Program-made: the position numbers and the translations under genes
Part shown: one piece after another, positions 46,019-59,000 of the stretch
Position numbering within the stretch: position 1 is the stretch's first letter
How the letters are laid out: each line of letters starts with the position of its first letter
Notes under the pieces: generated by a model
What the model saw: only the letters and a program-made list of their open reading frames with translations
Databases searched by the model: none
Told to the model about the DNA's origin: nothing
Assembly (NCBI RefSeq): GCF_900964775.1
Contig: NC_041827.1
Location: 13,212,001 to 13,276,000 of the forward strand
Origin: Scleropages formosus
Lineage: Eukaryota > Chordata > Actinopteri > Osteoglossiformes > Osteoglossidae
Reading direction: 5' to 3'
DNA length: 64,000 nt

Positions 46019-47478
46019 ATTGGGCTCAAAGGAAGAGCGAGCGCAGCAGGCAGCACCAGGGGTAAAAAACCAAAGAGACAAGACTCGGAATCGCCGCCCA
46101 CTTCACTTCTTTCGCTCTGCGGATGGGCAGAGGTGTTTCTTGGGCTGAGTTGAGGAAGTGGATTGCCCCACCCCCGCAGCGATCATCACAAACCCTCCCC
46201 GCCGCGGTCCCCGGTCCGGGCGAGGCGGCCGAACGCGGGGTGCAGCGGGACTCGGTGTGGCCCGGCCCTCCGCCCTGCCCCCTGGGACTCAGTATCCGTC
46301 ACACCGAGCGCACTCCCTTTGCTCCGCACACATGAAGTGAAAAAACTGTTGGAACAAGGGCCGCTGACTGAGGCGTTATTGCTAGTTTAGTCAGTGTCGA
46401 GTGTTTCCTGGTCGTCATGTTACACTGCGGGGTGAGTCACCGTGTAGTTCAGTACCGCGGACCACGGTCCAAAACGCAAAAGACCAAGAGCTGCGCTAAT
46501 CCTCCTTAGGCGAACCTGTCCAACCCGGTACACACACAATGAATGTACCGACGACATCGCCGCGCGGAAGAGAGGATTAGCGTAGCCTTCAATTCCCACA
46601 ATGCCCCCGTGGGAAGGCACGAGACCCGGCTCTTGTAAGCAGCTCGCGAGCGGTTGTAATACCCTGTATATAACGAACTCCTTTAAACTTTGTCTAACGT
46701 TTGATAGTAATTTCATACGGAAAGTGGTTTGGCATTTAAGACTTTACCGGCAGTGTCGTTTAGTCTTAAAATTCTACAAATTATTAAGAAAAAAAAGTGT
46801 CGAAGGCTGACATGAAATTTGCCAGGAGTCCAGTTACCTTATAAAGGACGATCGCGCTGCTGCAAATGTTTTGACACGCCCAACGAAGGCCTTATTAGGG
46901 TTTTACTACAGTAAGGAGATCGATGGTATTGGAGTAACTGGGATTCCAAGCCCAACATACAGCACTGGTGTCCTTTTTTAATAAACGTTTGCGGAGATCT
47001 GGATCATCTGAACGGTATTATATACTATAGTATTATGGACCAGTGATCAGAATCGAGTCCAAGTGCAGACCCCGCCAGTGGCCTTTTAACAAACAAGTTT
47101 GTTCGATTTTTAAAGAAAGTGCCTAAAAGGAATATTTTCCCCATGAAGAACACAAAAAAAACTTTACATGGATAAACTTGGAATGTAATGCTGAATATGA
47201 CAGGACTATTACAATAATGAGAATACTGTTGGCGGCCCAATGGGGGAAGCGGCACTGCAAAACATCACAGTTAATATTCGAATAAAATGTAAAGAACCCA
47301 AAAGAGCTGGAACACGAGAAGTGCAAAGGAAAAGGGCTGAGAACGGTTCCGTTGACAAGAGCGCCTCTAGTGGCCACCAGTTGTCACTTCACACACGGTG
47401 GGCAGTGAACGTTTTTATCAGTCAGTGTATGTTTCACTTTTGATCCGCAAAATGCTGATGTATTTGTTCCCGTTAATA
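46019..47478. other. CERS5 5' flank
   Basis: 46020-46330 is GC-rich (CpG-rich segment 46190-46280) and should hold the CERS5 promoter. No TATA box is evident. The rest is AT-richer, with no gene recognised. Confidence 0.45.
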
Positions 47479-47702
47479 TACACTGCTCAAAAAAATTAAA
47501 GGAACACTTTGAAAACATTGCAGAAAAAAAATCATGCCGGATATCTATACTGATATGGACTGGGTAATGTGTTAGGAACAAAAGGATGCCACATGGTTTG
47601 ATGGAAATGAAAATTATCAACCTACAGAGGGCTGAATTCAAGGACACCCCGAAAATCAAAGTGAAAAAATGATGCGGCAGGCTAGCCCATTTTGCTGAAA
47701 TT

Positions 47703-47952
47703 TCATTGCAGCAACTCAAAATGGTCTTCAGTAGTTTGTATGGCCCCCACGTGCTTGTATGCATGCCTGACGTCGGGGCATATGCTCCTAATGAGACGAC
47801 GGAGGGTGTCCTGGGGTATTCCCTCCCAGATCTGGACCAGGGCATCACTGAGCTCCTGGACAGTCTGAGGTGCAACCTGGCGGCGTTGGATGGACCGAAA
47901 CATAATGTCCCAGAGGTGTTCTATTGGATTTAGGTCAGGCGAGCATGGGGAC

Positions 47953-48011
<59 letters not shown>

Positions 48012-48986
48012 TCCGAACCGCTTGCCCCATATGGGGTCACGGGGAACCAGAGCCAACCCGGCAACACAGGGCGTAAGGCCGGAGGGGGAGGGGACACACC
48101 CAGGACGGGCAAGGCACCCCAAGTGGGACTCGAACCCCAGACCCACTGGAGAGCAGGACCCGGTCCAACCCACTGCGCCACTGGGGACCATTCAATGCTA
48201 TCAATTCCTTCATCTTCCAGGAACCGCCTGCATACTCTCGCCACATAAGGCCGGGCATTGTCGTGTACCAGGAAGAACCCAGGACCCACTGCACCAGCGT
48301 AGGGTCTGACAATGGGTCCAAGGATTTCATCCCGATACCTAATGGCAGTCAGGGTGCCATTGTCTAGCCTGTAGAGGTCTGTGTGTCCCTCCATGGATAT
48401 GCCTCCCCAGACCATCACTGACCCACCACCAAACCGCTCATGCTGAACGATGTTACAGGCAGTATAACGTTCTCCACGGCTTCTCCAGACCCTTTCGCGT
48501 CTGTCACATGTGCTCAGGGTGAACCTGCTCTCATCTGTGAAAAGCACAGGGCGCCAGTGGCGAACTAGCAATTCTGGTGTTCCATTGCAAATGCCAATCG
48601 AGCTCCACGGTGCCGGGCAGTGAGCACAGGGCCCGCTAGAGGACGTCGGGCCCTCAGGTCACCCTCATTAAGTCTGTTTCTGATTGTTTGGTCAGAGACA
48701 TTCATGCCAGTGGCCTGCTGGAGGTCATTTTGTAGGGCTCCGGCAGCGCTCATCCTGTTCCCCCTTCACAAAGGAGCAGATACCGGTCCTGCTGATGGGT
48801 TAAGGACCTTCTACGGCCCTGTCCGGCTCTCCTAGAGTAACTGCCTGTCTCATGGAATCTCCTCCATGCTCTTGAGACTGTGCTGGGAGACACAGCAAAC
48901 CTTCTGGCAATGGCACGTATTGATGTGCCATCCTGGAGGAGTTGGACTGCCTGTGCAACCTCTGTAGGATCCAGGTATCGCCTCAT
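47703..48986 (-). pseudogene. Tc1-like transposase remnant
   Basis: Starts MRRYLDPTEVAQAVQLLQDG with helix-turn-helix features (IRAIARRFAVSPSTVSRAWRR). The DDE core shows LFTDESRF, VMVWGGIS, FLVHDNARPY and, after the SINE, LNPIEHLWD, where the third acidic residue is the E. The C terminus ends DHFELLQ. The frame is lost after RYLLLC, again near AFAMEHQN, and at the SINE insertion just before SPDLNP. It therefore cannot encode a working enzyme. Confidence 0.9.
47959..48181 (-). repeat. SINE family A copy with long CA tail, inserted in Tc1 element
   Basis: Flanked by the perfect 13-bp duplication TGGGGACCATTCA (47946-47958 and 48182-48194), which is transposase sequence. The CA tract (about 47957-48009) lies inside the duplication, at the 3' end of the SINE in its own sense. 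Confidence 0.95.
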
Positions 48987-49282
48987 GCTATTAGTAGTGA
49001 CACTGACCCTAGCCAAATGCAAAACTAGTGAAAAACAGTCAGAAAAGATGAGGAGGGAAAAAATGTAAGTGGCCTCCACCTGTAAAACCATTCCTGTTTT
49101 GAGGGTCATCTCATTGTTGCCCCTCTAGTGCACCTGTTGTTAATTTCATTAACACCAATGCAGCTGAAACTGATTAACAACCCCTTCTGCTACTTAACTG
49201 ACCAGATCAATATCCCAGGAGTTTAACTGACTTGATGCTATACTCTGATTAAAAAGTGTTCCTTTAATTTTTTTGAGGAGTG

Positions 49283-52200
49283 TGTTTGCATCAGAGGAAA
49301 GCATATGATTTTAATAACAGGCCAACAAGTTAACTGATTAAGTGCATTCAGCTCTGGGGTCCATCCACAGCAATGAAAAGTTTCCACATTATGGTACCTT
49401 TTTCTTTTCATAAGCCCAAAATGGTTCAAATATTTGATTCGATTTTATTACTAAAATGCTTACTTTTGCTGACTGTTTATGTGTGGACTGGCATCCCTTC
49501 AAGGATGTCCAACTCCTGATGCCTGTTGTGATTCTGAGGATAGACTACAGGTTTGAATGCAGTTAAGTGGTTATGAAAGTAGTTCTAAGTATCTATATTA
49601 CTGTAGTGGGGGGTGCAGTGGGTTGGCCCAGGTCCTGCTCTCCGGTGGGTCTGGGGTTCGAGTCCCGCTTGGGGTGCCTTGCGACAGACTGGCGTCCCGT
49701 CCTGGGTGTGTCCCCTCCCCCTCCGGCCTTACGCCCTGAGTTGCCGGGTTAGGCTCCGGCTCCCTGCGACCCCTTATGGGACAAGCGGTTCAGAAAGTTT
49801 GTGTGTGTATATATATTACTGTAGTTTTAGAAAGGAAAATTAAAATGTAAGTAGCAGCATTTTAAATTGCAGTGCAGGAAGTGAAGTTACTAGACAACTG
49901 CTTGGACATTTAAATATCTTACGATTCTAGGCAACCCTTGACGCAGGAATGTTGAAATGCAAAGTTAAGAGTTGTATTTTTTGGAAAACAAATATTTAAG
50001 CAGTGCAGACAGATTCAGAATACAACTCATTAACATGTGTGAGTGTCTGTTATCGCTGTTTGGGCAAGCAACCTGTGAATGAATGAATGAAAACTCTAAA
50101 TATTACTTATTTAGCAGAACACTAAATACTACGAAATGCAGTCTCTCCTATAAGTGATAAGTTATGTTAAACAATTGTCATGGATTTTGCAGTAATTCCA
50201 AGGTGAAATAAAGCGGACCGAAACTCCCATCTTTAACTCTGAGCAAGAAGAACTTCATGATACTCGTACACGGTACTGGTACCTATGACAGGAAACTTGA
50301 AACTTGAAACAAATTGTCTTGTGTGGGCGCGTGCAACATTCCTGTCCCAAAGTAGCAGTTCATCACTTCCAACACTAGATGGCGGCAGATTGTATCGTTA
50401 CAGAAAGACGACACCCGTACAAACCAAAGATTGGGATTTTGCAGATGCACATACACACAATCCTCGGTCATTCGTGCAAGCTTCAGAACTTTCAAAATAT
50501 TGTTTCTCTTTGTTTAAATTAATTTTCAACGCATTTCTTCATCAGACAGTTCTTAAACAAGGGATACCTTGCAGAAGCCTAAAGGGAGAGGCCAAAATGA
50601 GCATCGCGTGTTACGTAATGACTACACGTAAGGAGTCTTCCCTTCCCTAGGCCTGAACCGCCCGCACTCCTACAGTCCCTTCCCGGCTCATGTAATTATA
50701 GCTCCACCTTTGCCCGATACACGAGGTTATTATTAGACGTCTGATGGCCAGTTGACCCAAAAACTATTCCAATGATGTCAGCTGTTTTAATGCAGAGTAA
50801 TGAGCAGCAATGGATTTTCATCATAAAATATCAAAGGAAATCAGTAATCAATTTGAGGAGTCTCTCTAGGCATGATGAAATTGCCGATGGGCAGTTTCCA
50901 AAGGGCAATACTAAATCACCGTTTTGTTAAAGTCTCAAAAAGGGGGACAAAAACTACGCTCGATGCATTGACATTTGCACCTGCTGTACTAATCTTGATC
51001 AAAGCATTTACCATTCATTCATATAGTAAGATTTCCCTGTTGTACACATGTGTAAAATAATTATAAGCAGCATTTATACAATAAAATCCCAACATTGTTG
51101 TCTTAAAAACCATCAGCAGAACAAACACCTAAGACAAAATACAATTATTGAAAAACGTATAAAAATTAGTAGCATTTCAGTTTTTATTCCAGATAAAATT
51201 GATGGACATAAAATAGACGTAATACTGTTCGTTCAGCGGCTTTAAGTAGATCAAAATATGTAAATCTGATGCAATTTGATTTTTGCTTAAGTTCTACACT
51301 TATTACTCGTTTGTTTTCCATTTTTTTTATTACTTAATTCATTTGAAACGCCACGGCGCATACAACATTCTGAGGAGTGATCCCAAACTCTCTGCGCTGA
51401 ACAAGATGCGACTGTTCCGGAGAAGAGCGATATTCAAGAAAGGGCAAAAGAGGCAACCAGACGCAGATGAGAATACAAAGTACCCTCGGCCACATGTCCG
51501 GGTTTCAGATTTTTAATTAGCCGTACGTGCTAAGCCGAGGTCACACATTTCAGTCAAGGCTCCGTATGAAAAGGGTATTACAGTACCTGTATACCTGGGT
51601 ATTGCACATAAGGCTCAGAGGATCGTCGTTGGCGGTGAAAGCGAAAATGACGGTCGACTTTGAAAAGAACAGATTCGGTGAGCAAAACTACAGGGACTGC
51701 GAAGCGCCTCTGAACACCGGCCAACCGGCATCATTACATTCCATTACGAGTACATTGCAACACTGTGGCAGCAGCACTAGACTCAAAGTCAGGCGAAAGA
51801 AGGTACTCAACCGCACCATCAATGGGAAAATCTCTAACAAAAGTTTACTCCAAGGATGGAGTTTTCATGGAACCTCACATAATGCTGTAATATTACCAGA
51901 AAGGGGAAAGAGAAGAGGAATTTCCCCCTTGCCGTGTCACACCTCGAGGCTGTAGCTTACAGAGCTTTTTCGCTATCAACCCGTGGGGAAGATGGCTCAA
52001 GAGGAATGTTTTCAAAATGTACTGGATTGCTTTTTTCCCCCCCTTTCAGGAAATTCAGCCCTTCTCATTTTTTAAGAAAGAAGCTAAAAAAACAGTTCAC
52101 CTTTAGAGCCGGAAGCGCACTAGGCCTCCGTCCGTGTCCCGTGAACGCAAAGTTATCGGCGAGACTGAAAAACGGTAGGAAGTATAGAGCAGCAGAAGGA

Positions 52201-52379
52201 AAGGCTGTCCAATTACGATCATGTTACAGTGAAGTGAAGCAGCGAGGAAGGAACTTCTCAGGATGAACAGTAGAAAGCATTTCAGTGCCGTACGTTCCCG
52301 TTAAACACACACACACAAGGTCAGGATGTTTGTATTAAATACCGAGTTAAACGGCAAGTCAATCTGAAAGAAGACAAAG
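49283..52379. other. Intergenic region between the Tc1 element and GPD1
   Basis: Holds one SINE family A copy (49607-49811) and, near 49486-49560, a piece of the A/C tail module. Several frames of 60-140 codons occur at 51280-52270, but none resembles a known protein or carries splice-linked partners. No gene is called. Confidence 0.45.
49607..49811 (+). repeat. SINE family A copy with perfect target-site duplication
   Basis: Flanked by TATATTACTGTAG at 49594-49606 and 49812-49824. The head is shortened (GGGGGGTGCAGTGGGTTGG, damaging the A box), the B box is GGTTCGAGTCC, and it ends 'acaagcggttcagaaagtttgtgtgtgta'. Confidence 0.95.
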
Positions 52380-52396
52380 TGCACAGACCTGGCACG

Positions 52397-52402
52397 TTTA
52401 TT
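52397..52402 (-). terminator. Possible GPD1 poly(A) signal
   Basis: AATAAA on the minus strand, about 610 nt after the GPD1 stop codon. Plausible but unproven. Confidence 0.35.
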
Positions 52403-53012
52403 TCAAAACCGGCAGTTTTACATACAACGTCCACACACACGCTTGAGAGACAGACGCGAGGAGGAGAGCGTAAGCCACCAGCAGGGCGCCGACAAGCGCT
52501 ACACACACATTATTTGGCAACGTGCAGAGCACGGAAGAGCAAGCGCAGCTCGGTACGGCATAAGGTTCGTAAGGCACTTCCAGCGTACAGACTCGCCAGA
52601 TTTAAAATAAATAAGGCAACGCATAAAATCTCCTTAAAAAGGTACCCACGCACTCCTCTTCTTAACCAGTCACTGTCACAGTCAGCAGTGCTGAAGACGA
52701 GGGAGGTGTTGACCCTCTGCGCCGTGTTTTAGCGCAACGGCAGAAGTGCTTCTCGGGAGATCTGGTTACCTGTCGCTGTCAACATGCCTGCAGGTTTCCA
52801 ATCGATAGAACACATTTTACGTCAGCGGGAGGACACAGCAGTACGTCAGCGGTGATGCATTTGTTCACCCCCTCCTATATTTAAGTGTAAAAACACAGAA
52901 ATGGGTGAAAAGCGAACGAAGAGTGCAAACTGTCTCCCAAAAAGCACCTTCCAGCACACCTACCATGTTCCCCCCCCACCCCCACAGTCTGCCTACGGTC
53001 TTGGCAGGTCAG

Positions 53013-56000
53013 TTACATGTGCTCTGGGTGGTTCTGCAAACAGGTGATGAACTCTTTCACCGGGTGTCCCTGATGGCAGATCTGGTGCACGGCGTTGAAC
53101 AAGGGGAACCTGCGGGGAGACACGAGAACGGGGCGGCGGGGAAAAATGACATTATCATCAGGGTTCTGCGAAAAAGTGACAAAATCGGACCGAATATTAA
53201 GGACGAAACGCTTGCCAGAACGGCGAGGTGCTGTCAGGAGGAGTGATACCACCAGTGATATCACTGGCTTCTCCTCCCACGGACATTTATGTTATGAATT
53301 TTTAATGTCAGAAGCATTTTCCACTTAGTTTATTTCTTGAATAATTGAATTTTCTTCACTGTTATGTTTTGGGATATTTGTTTGCTGTGGGCAGGTGGCG
53401 CAGCGGGTTTGGCCGAGTCCTGCCCTCTGGTGGGTCTGGGGTTCAAGTCCCGCTTGGGGCGCCTTGCGATGGACTGGCGTCCCGTCCTGGGTGCGTCCCC
53501 TCCCCCTCCGGCCTTGCACCCGGTGTTGCCGGGTTAGGCTCCGGTTCACCGCGACCCCGCTCGTGACGAGCGGCTTCAGCCAATGCGTGCGTTTGTTGTG
53601 GAGCAAAAGCAACCTGTGTTTCGACAGCCAGCTGGCAGTAAAACGCTCTCAGAGAGAACACGGTTCCATGGTGTTTTCAGCTCATGTCTGCGTTTGTTCG
53701 GATCTCCGAGCTACTCCATAAATTTACCGTACATCACTTGCCACAAATCCCGTTTTACTTCCTATCAACCGTATATGCAGCTCCCCGTGTCACGTACGCT
53801 GCTTTAAATGGTGATTTAGACAAACTGCGCCGCACTTCGAGAATCACGTGTCTGCATCCATCTCCATCTGTTGGTGAAATGCGCTTGTTTTTTCGAGTTG
53901 CGTGACGCTTTGGAGAAAGGCGTCTGGGAAACGAATAAATGTAAATGTGGAGAACAAGATGACGAACGCCGCACAATTACGAGATGAACCGGGTAATGGC
54001 CGACATTGAATTAATTCACCTTCAAATACTCCAGCAAAAATTATACAGCTATATAAATGGGTAAATACATCTAAATATTTGGTAATGCAACAGCCTAATA
54101 TTGTAAGGTGCTTTGAAGGCACTAGCTAAATTAAATAACACTAAAAACGGCGTAATATTTAAGCTGCTCAACTCCACTATCTGAGAAATCTTTCACAGCA
54201 CAAAAAATAAACTTCTTAAAATGATCCATTTTATTAAAATTGGTAATTATAAATTGTAAATGTTACTTTGGATGGTGCATCTCTTAGCAGAAAAAAAAAT
54301 TAAGAATGAACATACAGTATATACTGTCTAAAACTGTTAACCGTTGTTATAAATAGCTGGAGTCTTGTGGGTGCTGGGTCAGCTGGGTACGACACTAACT
54401 ACACTTCCTCTGTGTGTGTGTGTGTGTGTGTGTGTGTTTTGACCGATTCAAACAAACGAGGGAGGCATCTGTCAGCAAAATCATTAGATGACACTAAGAC
54501 TTACTTTTCCACCAGATTTTTGTGCTTAAGGATGTGGTTGACTTCAGCAGCAGTGGCTGGACCTTGCAGTTTCTGGCCATTCAGCATCTCTTTCTCCAGC
54601 TCTTCAATTGACTAAACAGAGGAGAACATCAACATCAGATAAAACGTGGCACAGGGACAAAGGAAATGAGCAAAACGGCGTCCTTCAGCACCGCGCTGGA
54701 AAATGCATAGAAACACGACATTCACTGACCGCAAGAGGTAGTTTTCGGTACTGAAAAAACACCAAAACCACTGACGTGCTGATGGCTTCGCTCTACGACC
54801 TCACCTTCCCTGTTCTGGCGAAGGCCTCGGCGATCCTTCGGTTGCGGCCACCGTAGCAGGTCGTGATGAGGTCGGCCACGCCGCAGCTCTCCAGGAAGGT
54901 AACGGGGGACACGGACCCGCTCGTGCAGAAGATCCGCGCAAAAGCGATCATCTCCATCAACCCCAGCCGGATCACAGCCGCCTTGGTGTTGTCCCCGAAG
55001 CCCAGGCCATCGCAGAAGCCTGCGCCCACCGCCACAATGTTCTTGACGAGAGGGAAAACAAAAAACAGCTTTCGTGGCCACGTTCACCCAGAAACCGATT
55101 CTACGGACAGAAGCTCATTTCACCTTCAAAGCTCCGCAGATCTCCACGACATCCGACTCCTCCACCACCGTCACACGGAAGTTCGTCGTCTGCATCAGCT
55201 CTTTCAGCAGAGGGCCGACCTCCTTGTACTTGCACCCTGAACGAGGAAAGGGTCACTCGCGAGGCTATAAAATGGGATAACGGTGCTCATAGGAGCAAAA
55301 CCTACATGGTGCTTTAAATGTCACTTCAAAATGAAGAAATGGGGAAACTGCATAAGGTACAAAGTAACAATGTATTAACTTAATACTTATTAATTGTCAC
55401 ATGCAGGACAGCTGGCTTTAGCGAATACCGAAAAAGCAACACCTAGTTGAATCGACTTCCTGTTACGCAACACCGGCACTATGTGACGTGACTGAGGCTG
55501 AGTGCGCCAGTTAATCCATTTACACAGATATCATCAATTATTAGCTACAACTGCATAAATTGTTGTATAACTAGCGTGTTTGTTAAGGATTATCATTAAT
55601 CTTTATTTATGTTACACATTATTTCAAGGCAACCAACAGCATCAGATACCGGAATATAACAAAAATTGTCAATTTTTTTTGCATTTTCCATTCAGTTGTG
55701 TTAGATTAAGCATACTTTTGGCATTAGTTTGTACCATATGTCTGTTTTTAGAGAAATACTCCACATTCTTGAAATTAGCAAATTTTGGCGAATTTCCGCA
55801 CCGGCTTCCAAGCACCGAATATTCCGGTACCTTTCGGGATCTAATGCTTTCTAGAATGTTCTAATGCCTTCTAGAATCTTCCATGGCTGTGAAGTTCCAA
55901 ACTAAAACTGACACTCTCAAACAGCTAGCTGTATTTTTGTAATCAGTAAACTGTAATCATAATCAACGCAAAAATCAACACAACTACGAACTCTGGAAAA

Positions 56001-59000
56001 TTCTTGTTGCGCTGTGAACTCAACTTTTTAGTAATTCACCCATTTGTGTACAGTATACCACAGGGCATTTTACCGTATCGCTTCAGAGTAAGAGCCTTGA
56101 TCAAGGGCAGAACAGGAGTGGGAGTCAAACCTGGAACTTTGGGATTGCAAGACAACAACCCAATCACCTACTCTACCTGCAGCGCTTGAGAGAAGCACCT
56201 CTGAAGGCCAGTAGTTGACACTGCGAGCAGAGCTCAGCTCACGTTGGGTATACCGCTTAAAAGTTGTCCTCTTTCAATAAAGGGACCCCTGTCTGAAGAG
56301 CCGCTCCCACCGCAGTCGCCCCGAGCAAGGTATTTATCGTAAATTGCGACAGTAGAAATTACAATGCTACAGAAATAGGTGAATACATGCAACTTCCTAG
56401 GTAAAGTAAAGATGACAGTGTAAATTTCCTTCGACAGAGGCAGCGGATACATGTAAACGTTGTGAGCGCGGTGGACCATTGCTGCTCTTCCGCTGGAAGG
56501 GTTTAAGTGGCTGGCTGTTGCACAAGTGTCCCCTTCAAAGCTCTCAAGTGACTCTACAACTGGCCTGAGTGTTTTCATGCGAGCAGCACGTGTGTTTGCA
56601 AACACAGAGCTCCTTCTAAATAACATGATTAAAGCACTGATGTTGCACCAATATAGAAAGTAGAGGTGCGCATCTTCACCTGGCTCGCGATTCGATTACG
56701 ATTCAGAGGGAAACGATTCCATTATAAACTGATTCTCGATGTGTCACGATGCATCTTGTTGAAATGTGCCCAAATATCTGCCTTCAAGCAGCTAGGTGCA
56801 TGTTTAAGCACCGGCTGCTGCTCTCCCTCTGCCGTGTCTCCCATCTACGATACATGAGATGCACGTGCGTTACTTCCGAAGGACATACGCAACTTTTTTC
56901 TTACTATTTAATAAGAGTACTTTATTTACAATAAAAACAGTACGATATATAATTACATTTTTTAAAAAATCGATTCTTTTGTTTTATGCATCGATGCAGA
57001 ATCGTTAACGTCAGTATTGCGATGCGTCATATAAACGATTATATTCCACAGCTCTAATAGAAAGTACTTATGATCAGGTTTAAACCTCACCTCCTGCTGT
57101 AGCGCCCCTGAGCAAGGCAAGGAAACATCAGAACGCTGTACATTTACATGGGTTAATCCTTTTCGGTACCGTAACGTTTGCGAGTCGCCTTGGACAAAAG
57201 CGTCCGCAAAGCACGGAACCGTAAACGCTCGTCCTCTTGTCTTACCAATCGTGGTTTCGCAGAATTTTTCTTCCGCGACTTCATTGGCAAGGTTGGCGCC
57301 CATGAGCACGGTCATGGGAATTCCTAGCTTCTCCCGAATGACGTCCGAGATCAATTTGAGTCCATCCGGCCCCTCGTCTACACCCTACAACACCAAGAGA
57401 CCAAGTTCATTGACTTTGCTCAAAAAAGGCATATTTCCCCCACTTATCCGTTTTCTATTATTTCTGCTGGTAGCGGAGCAAACTTGTCACCTGCCAAAAC
57501 GATAGATGGCAATAAAGTGCACCGAAACAAGCATACAGTATAATTGTGAGACTACCTAATGCAGCTCATTTCCACAGTTTTTACAGCTTGCGTCTGGTGA
57601 TTCTAAGAGTGCCGGTAAAAAGAGGTATTATAACGGGGACAAAAGAAGAGACAAGAAAAGTGATGAGAGATGAAGGTGTCAACCACATTACTTAGAAATG
57701 CTAAAATCGGTCCCTAATTCTTACACTTAATACATGTTCTAAACCGGGCAACTAAAAGAACAAAGTTGAATGCTCCAAAGTACTCTAACTTGACTAAGAA
57801 AACAAAGACTCTTTATTAAAGACCTCTTGTAGGGTGAGGAAGCATCATAAGCTGCCCAGGACGAAGCCCTCACCTTGATAAGAGACATACCCACAGCATC
57901 CTTCTTAATGGTGTCCTTGATGGTGTCACACACTTTTCCAACAAACTGATGCGGAATCACAAAGACGAGAATGTCCGCCCCCTTCACAGCATCTAAGAGA
58001 TCCGGAACAGCCACCTGTGAGATTTAAAAAAAAAAAAAAAATTCCCTTTAGCAGAGCATTTATTAATGGATGCGTGCAGTGCCAAAAGACACTTTTGTTA
58101 AACACCATAAACCGAGCGTGTTATGACAAGCCATTATGAGGATGGATCGAGGTATGATTTGATGCGAATATTAATTCACAAATGGCTTGCCGTACGATTA
58201 AAAGCTCCTCGGCATCACAAACCGAGAGCGAGATCAGATAGTGTCGTTGGTAAAATGAACACCATTTGAAGCCAGTTTAAAATATTTACCCCCCAGGCTA
58301 AAAAAAGCTCAGGCTTACAAAGCGACAGCGGACAGAGCGGAAAAACACCGTTGCGTGAACAAATTGTTTTGCAGCTACTGGCACTAAATGGGACGTTTGA
58401 TCGTAAACAGTGAACAGGACAGATAATTTACATTTATTCATTTTGCACTTTGCCCAAATCAACTCGCAATATTAAGTTACTTATAGTGATTTACTATTTA
58501 AATAGCACCGTTTTTTTCACTGGAGTAATTCATGGTAAGTACCCAAGGGTACTTCAACAGGAGCTGGGACCGCCGAGCCCAAAGACTAACCGGTACGCTA
58601 CCGACTATGTGCGACACCTTTAAGAAATATTCCACTTTTCATTTAGCTGATGTTTGTATTTCAAAGCTACTTATGGCAAACAGACTACAATTATTTACCC
58701 ATTTTTACAGCCAGGCAGTTCTTGATGGAGTAAATCAGTGTATTGACTTGCTGAAGGCTACTACAGTAGGAAGCGGGGTTCAAATCTGCGACTTCCACAT
58801 CTAAAGGTTGCAGCTCCAGCCGTTATGCTGCCTGCTGCCCTTGTGCGTTTATGTAATGACATGACCCTTTTATTCCACTAAACACGCAGATAAATACTAT
58901 ATTCTACGCAGACAAGGTTAGCAGCAAAGTGTAAGAAAGCAGCACTGATCAGCTACGGCCTGCACCAAACACGTGGCTGGACTCGCTGCGCCGTCGCCCG

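Larger units (their letters stand above)
47481..49282 (-). mobile_element. Tc1-like DNA transposon, inactive, with a nested SINE
   Basis: Terminal inverted repeats match: CACTGCTCAAAAAAATTAAA at 47481 onward and CACTCCTCAAAAAAATTAAA reading inward from 49282. The left flank is TA, and the right flank is TG where TA is expected. The 1.8 kb includes a 223-bp family A SINE at 47959-48181. Internal sequence codes a Tc1-type transposase on the minus strand. The low divergence of the TIRs suggests a moderately young insertion. Located between CERS5 and GPD1. Confidence 0.9.

Noticed and set aside
46019-46081. Upstream in-frame Met 21 codons before the chosen CERS5 start
   Set aside because: The start [14 protein letters not shown] matches the N terminus of CERS5/6 proteins directly. 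The extension has no family support.
51283-52266. Cluster of overlapping 60-140 codon frames, some basic
   Set aside because: No similarity recognised, no plausible splice-linked exons, and frames overlap in several registers, as expected by chance.
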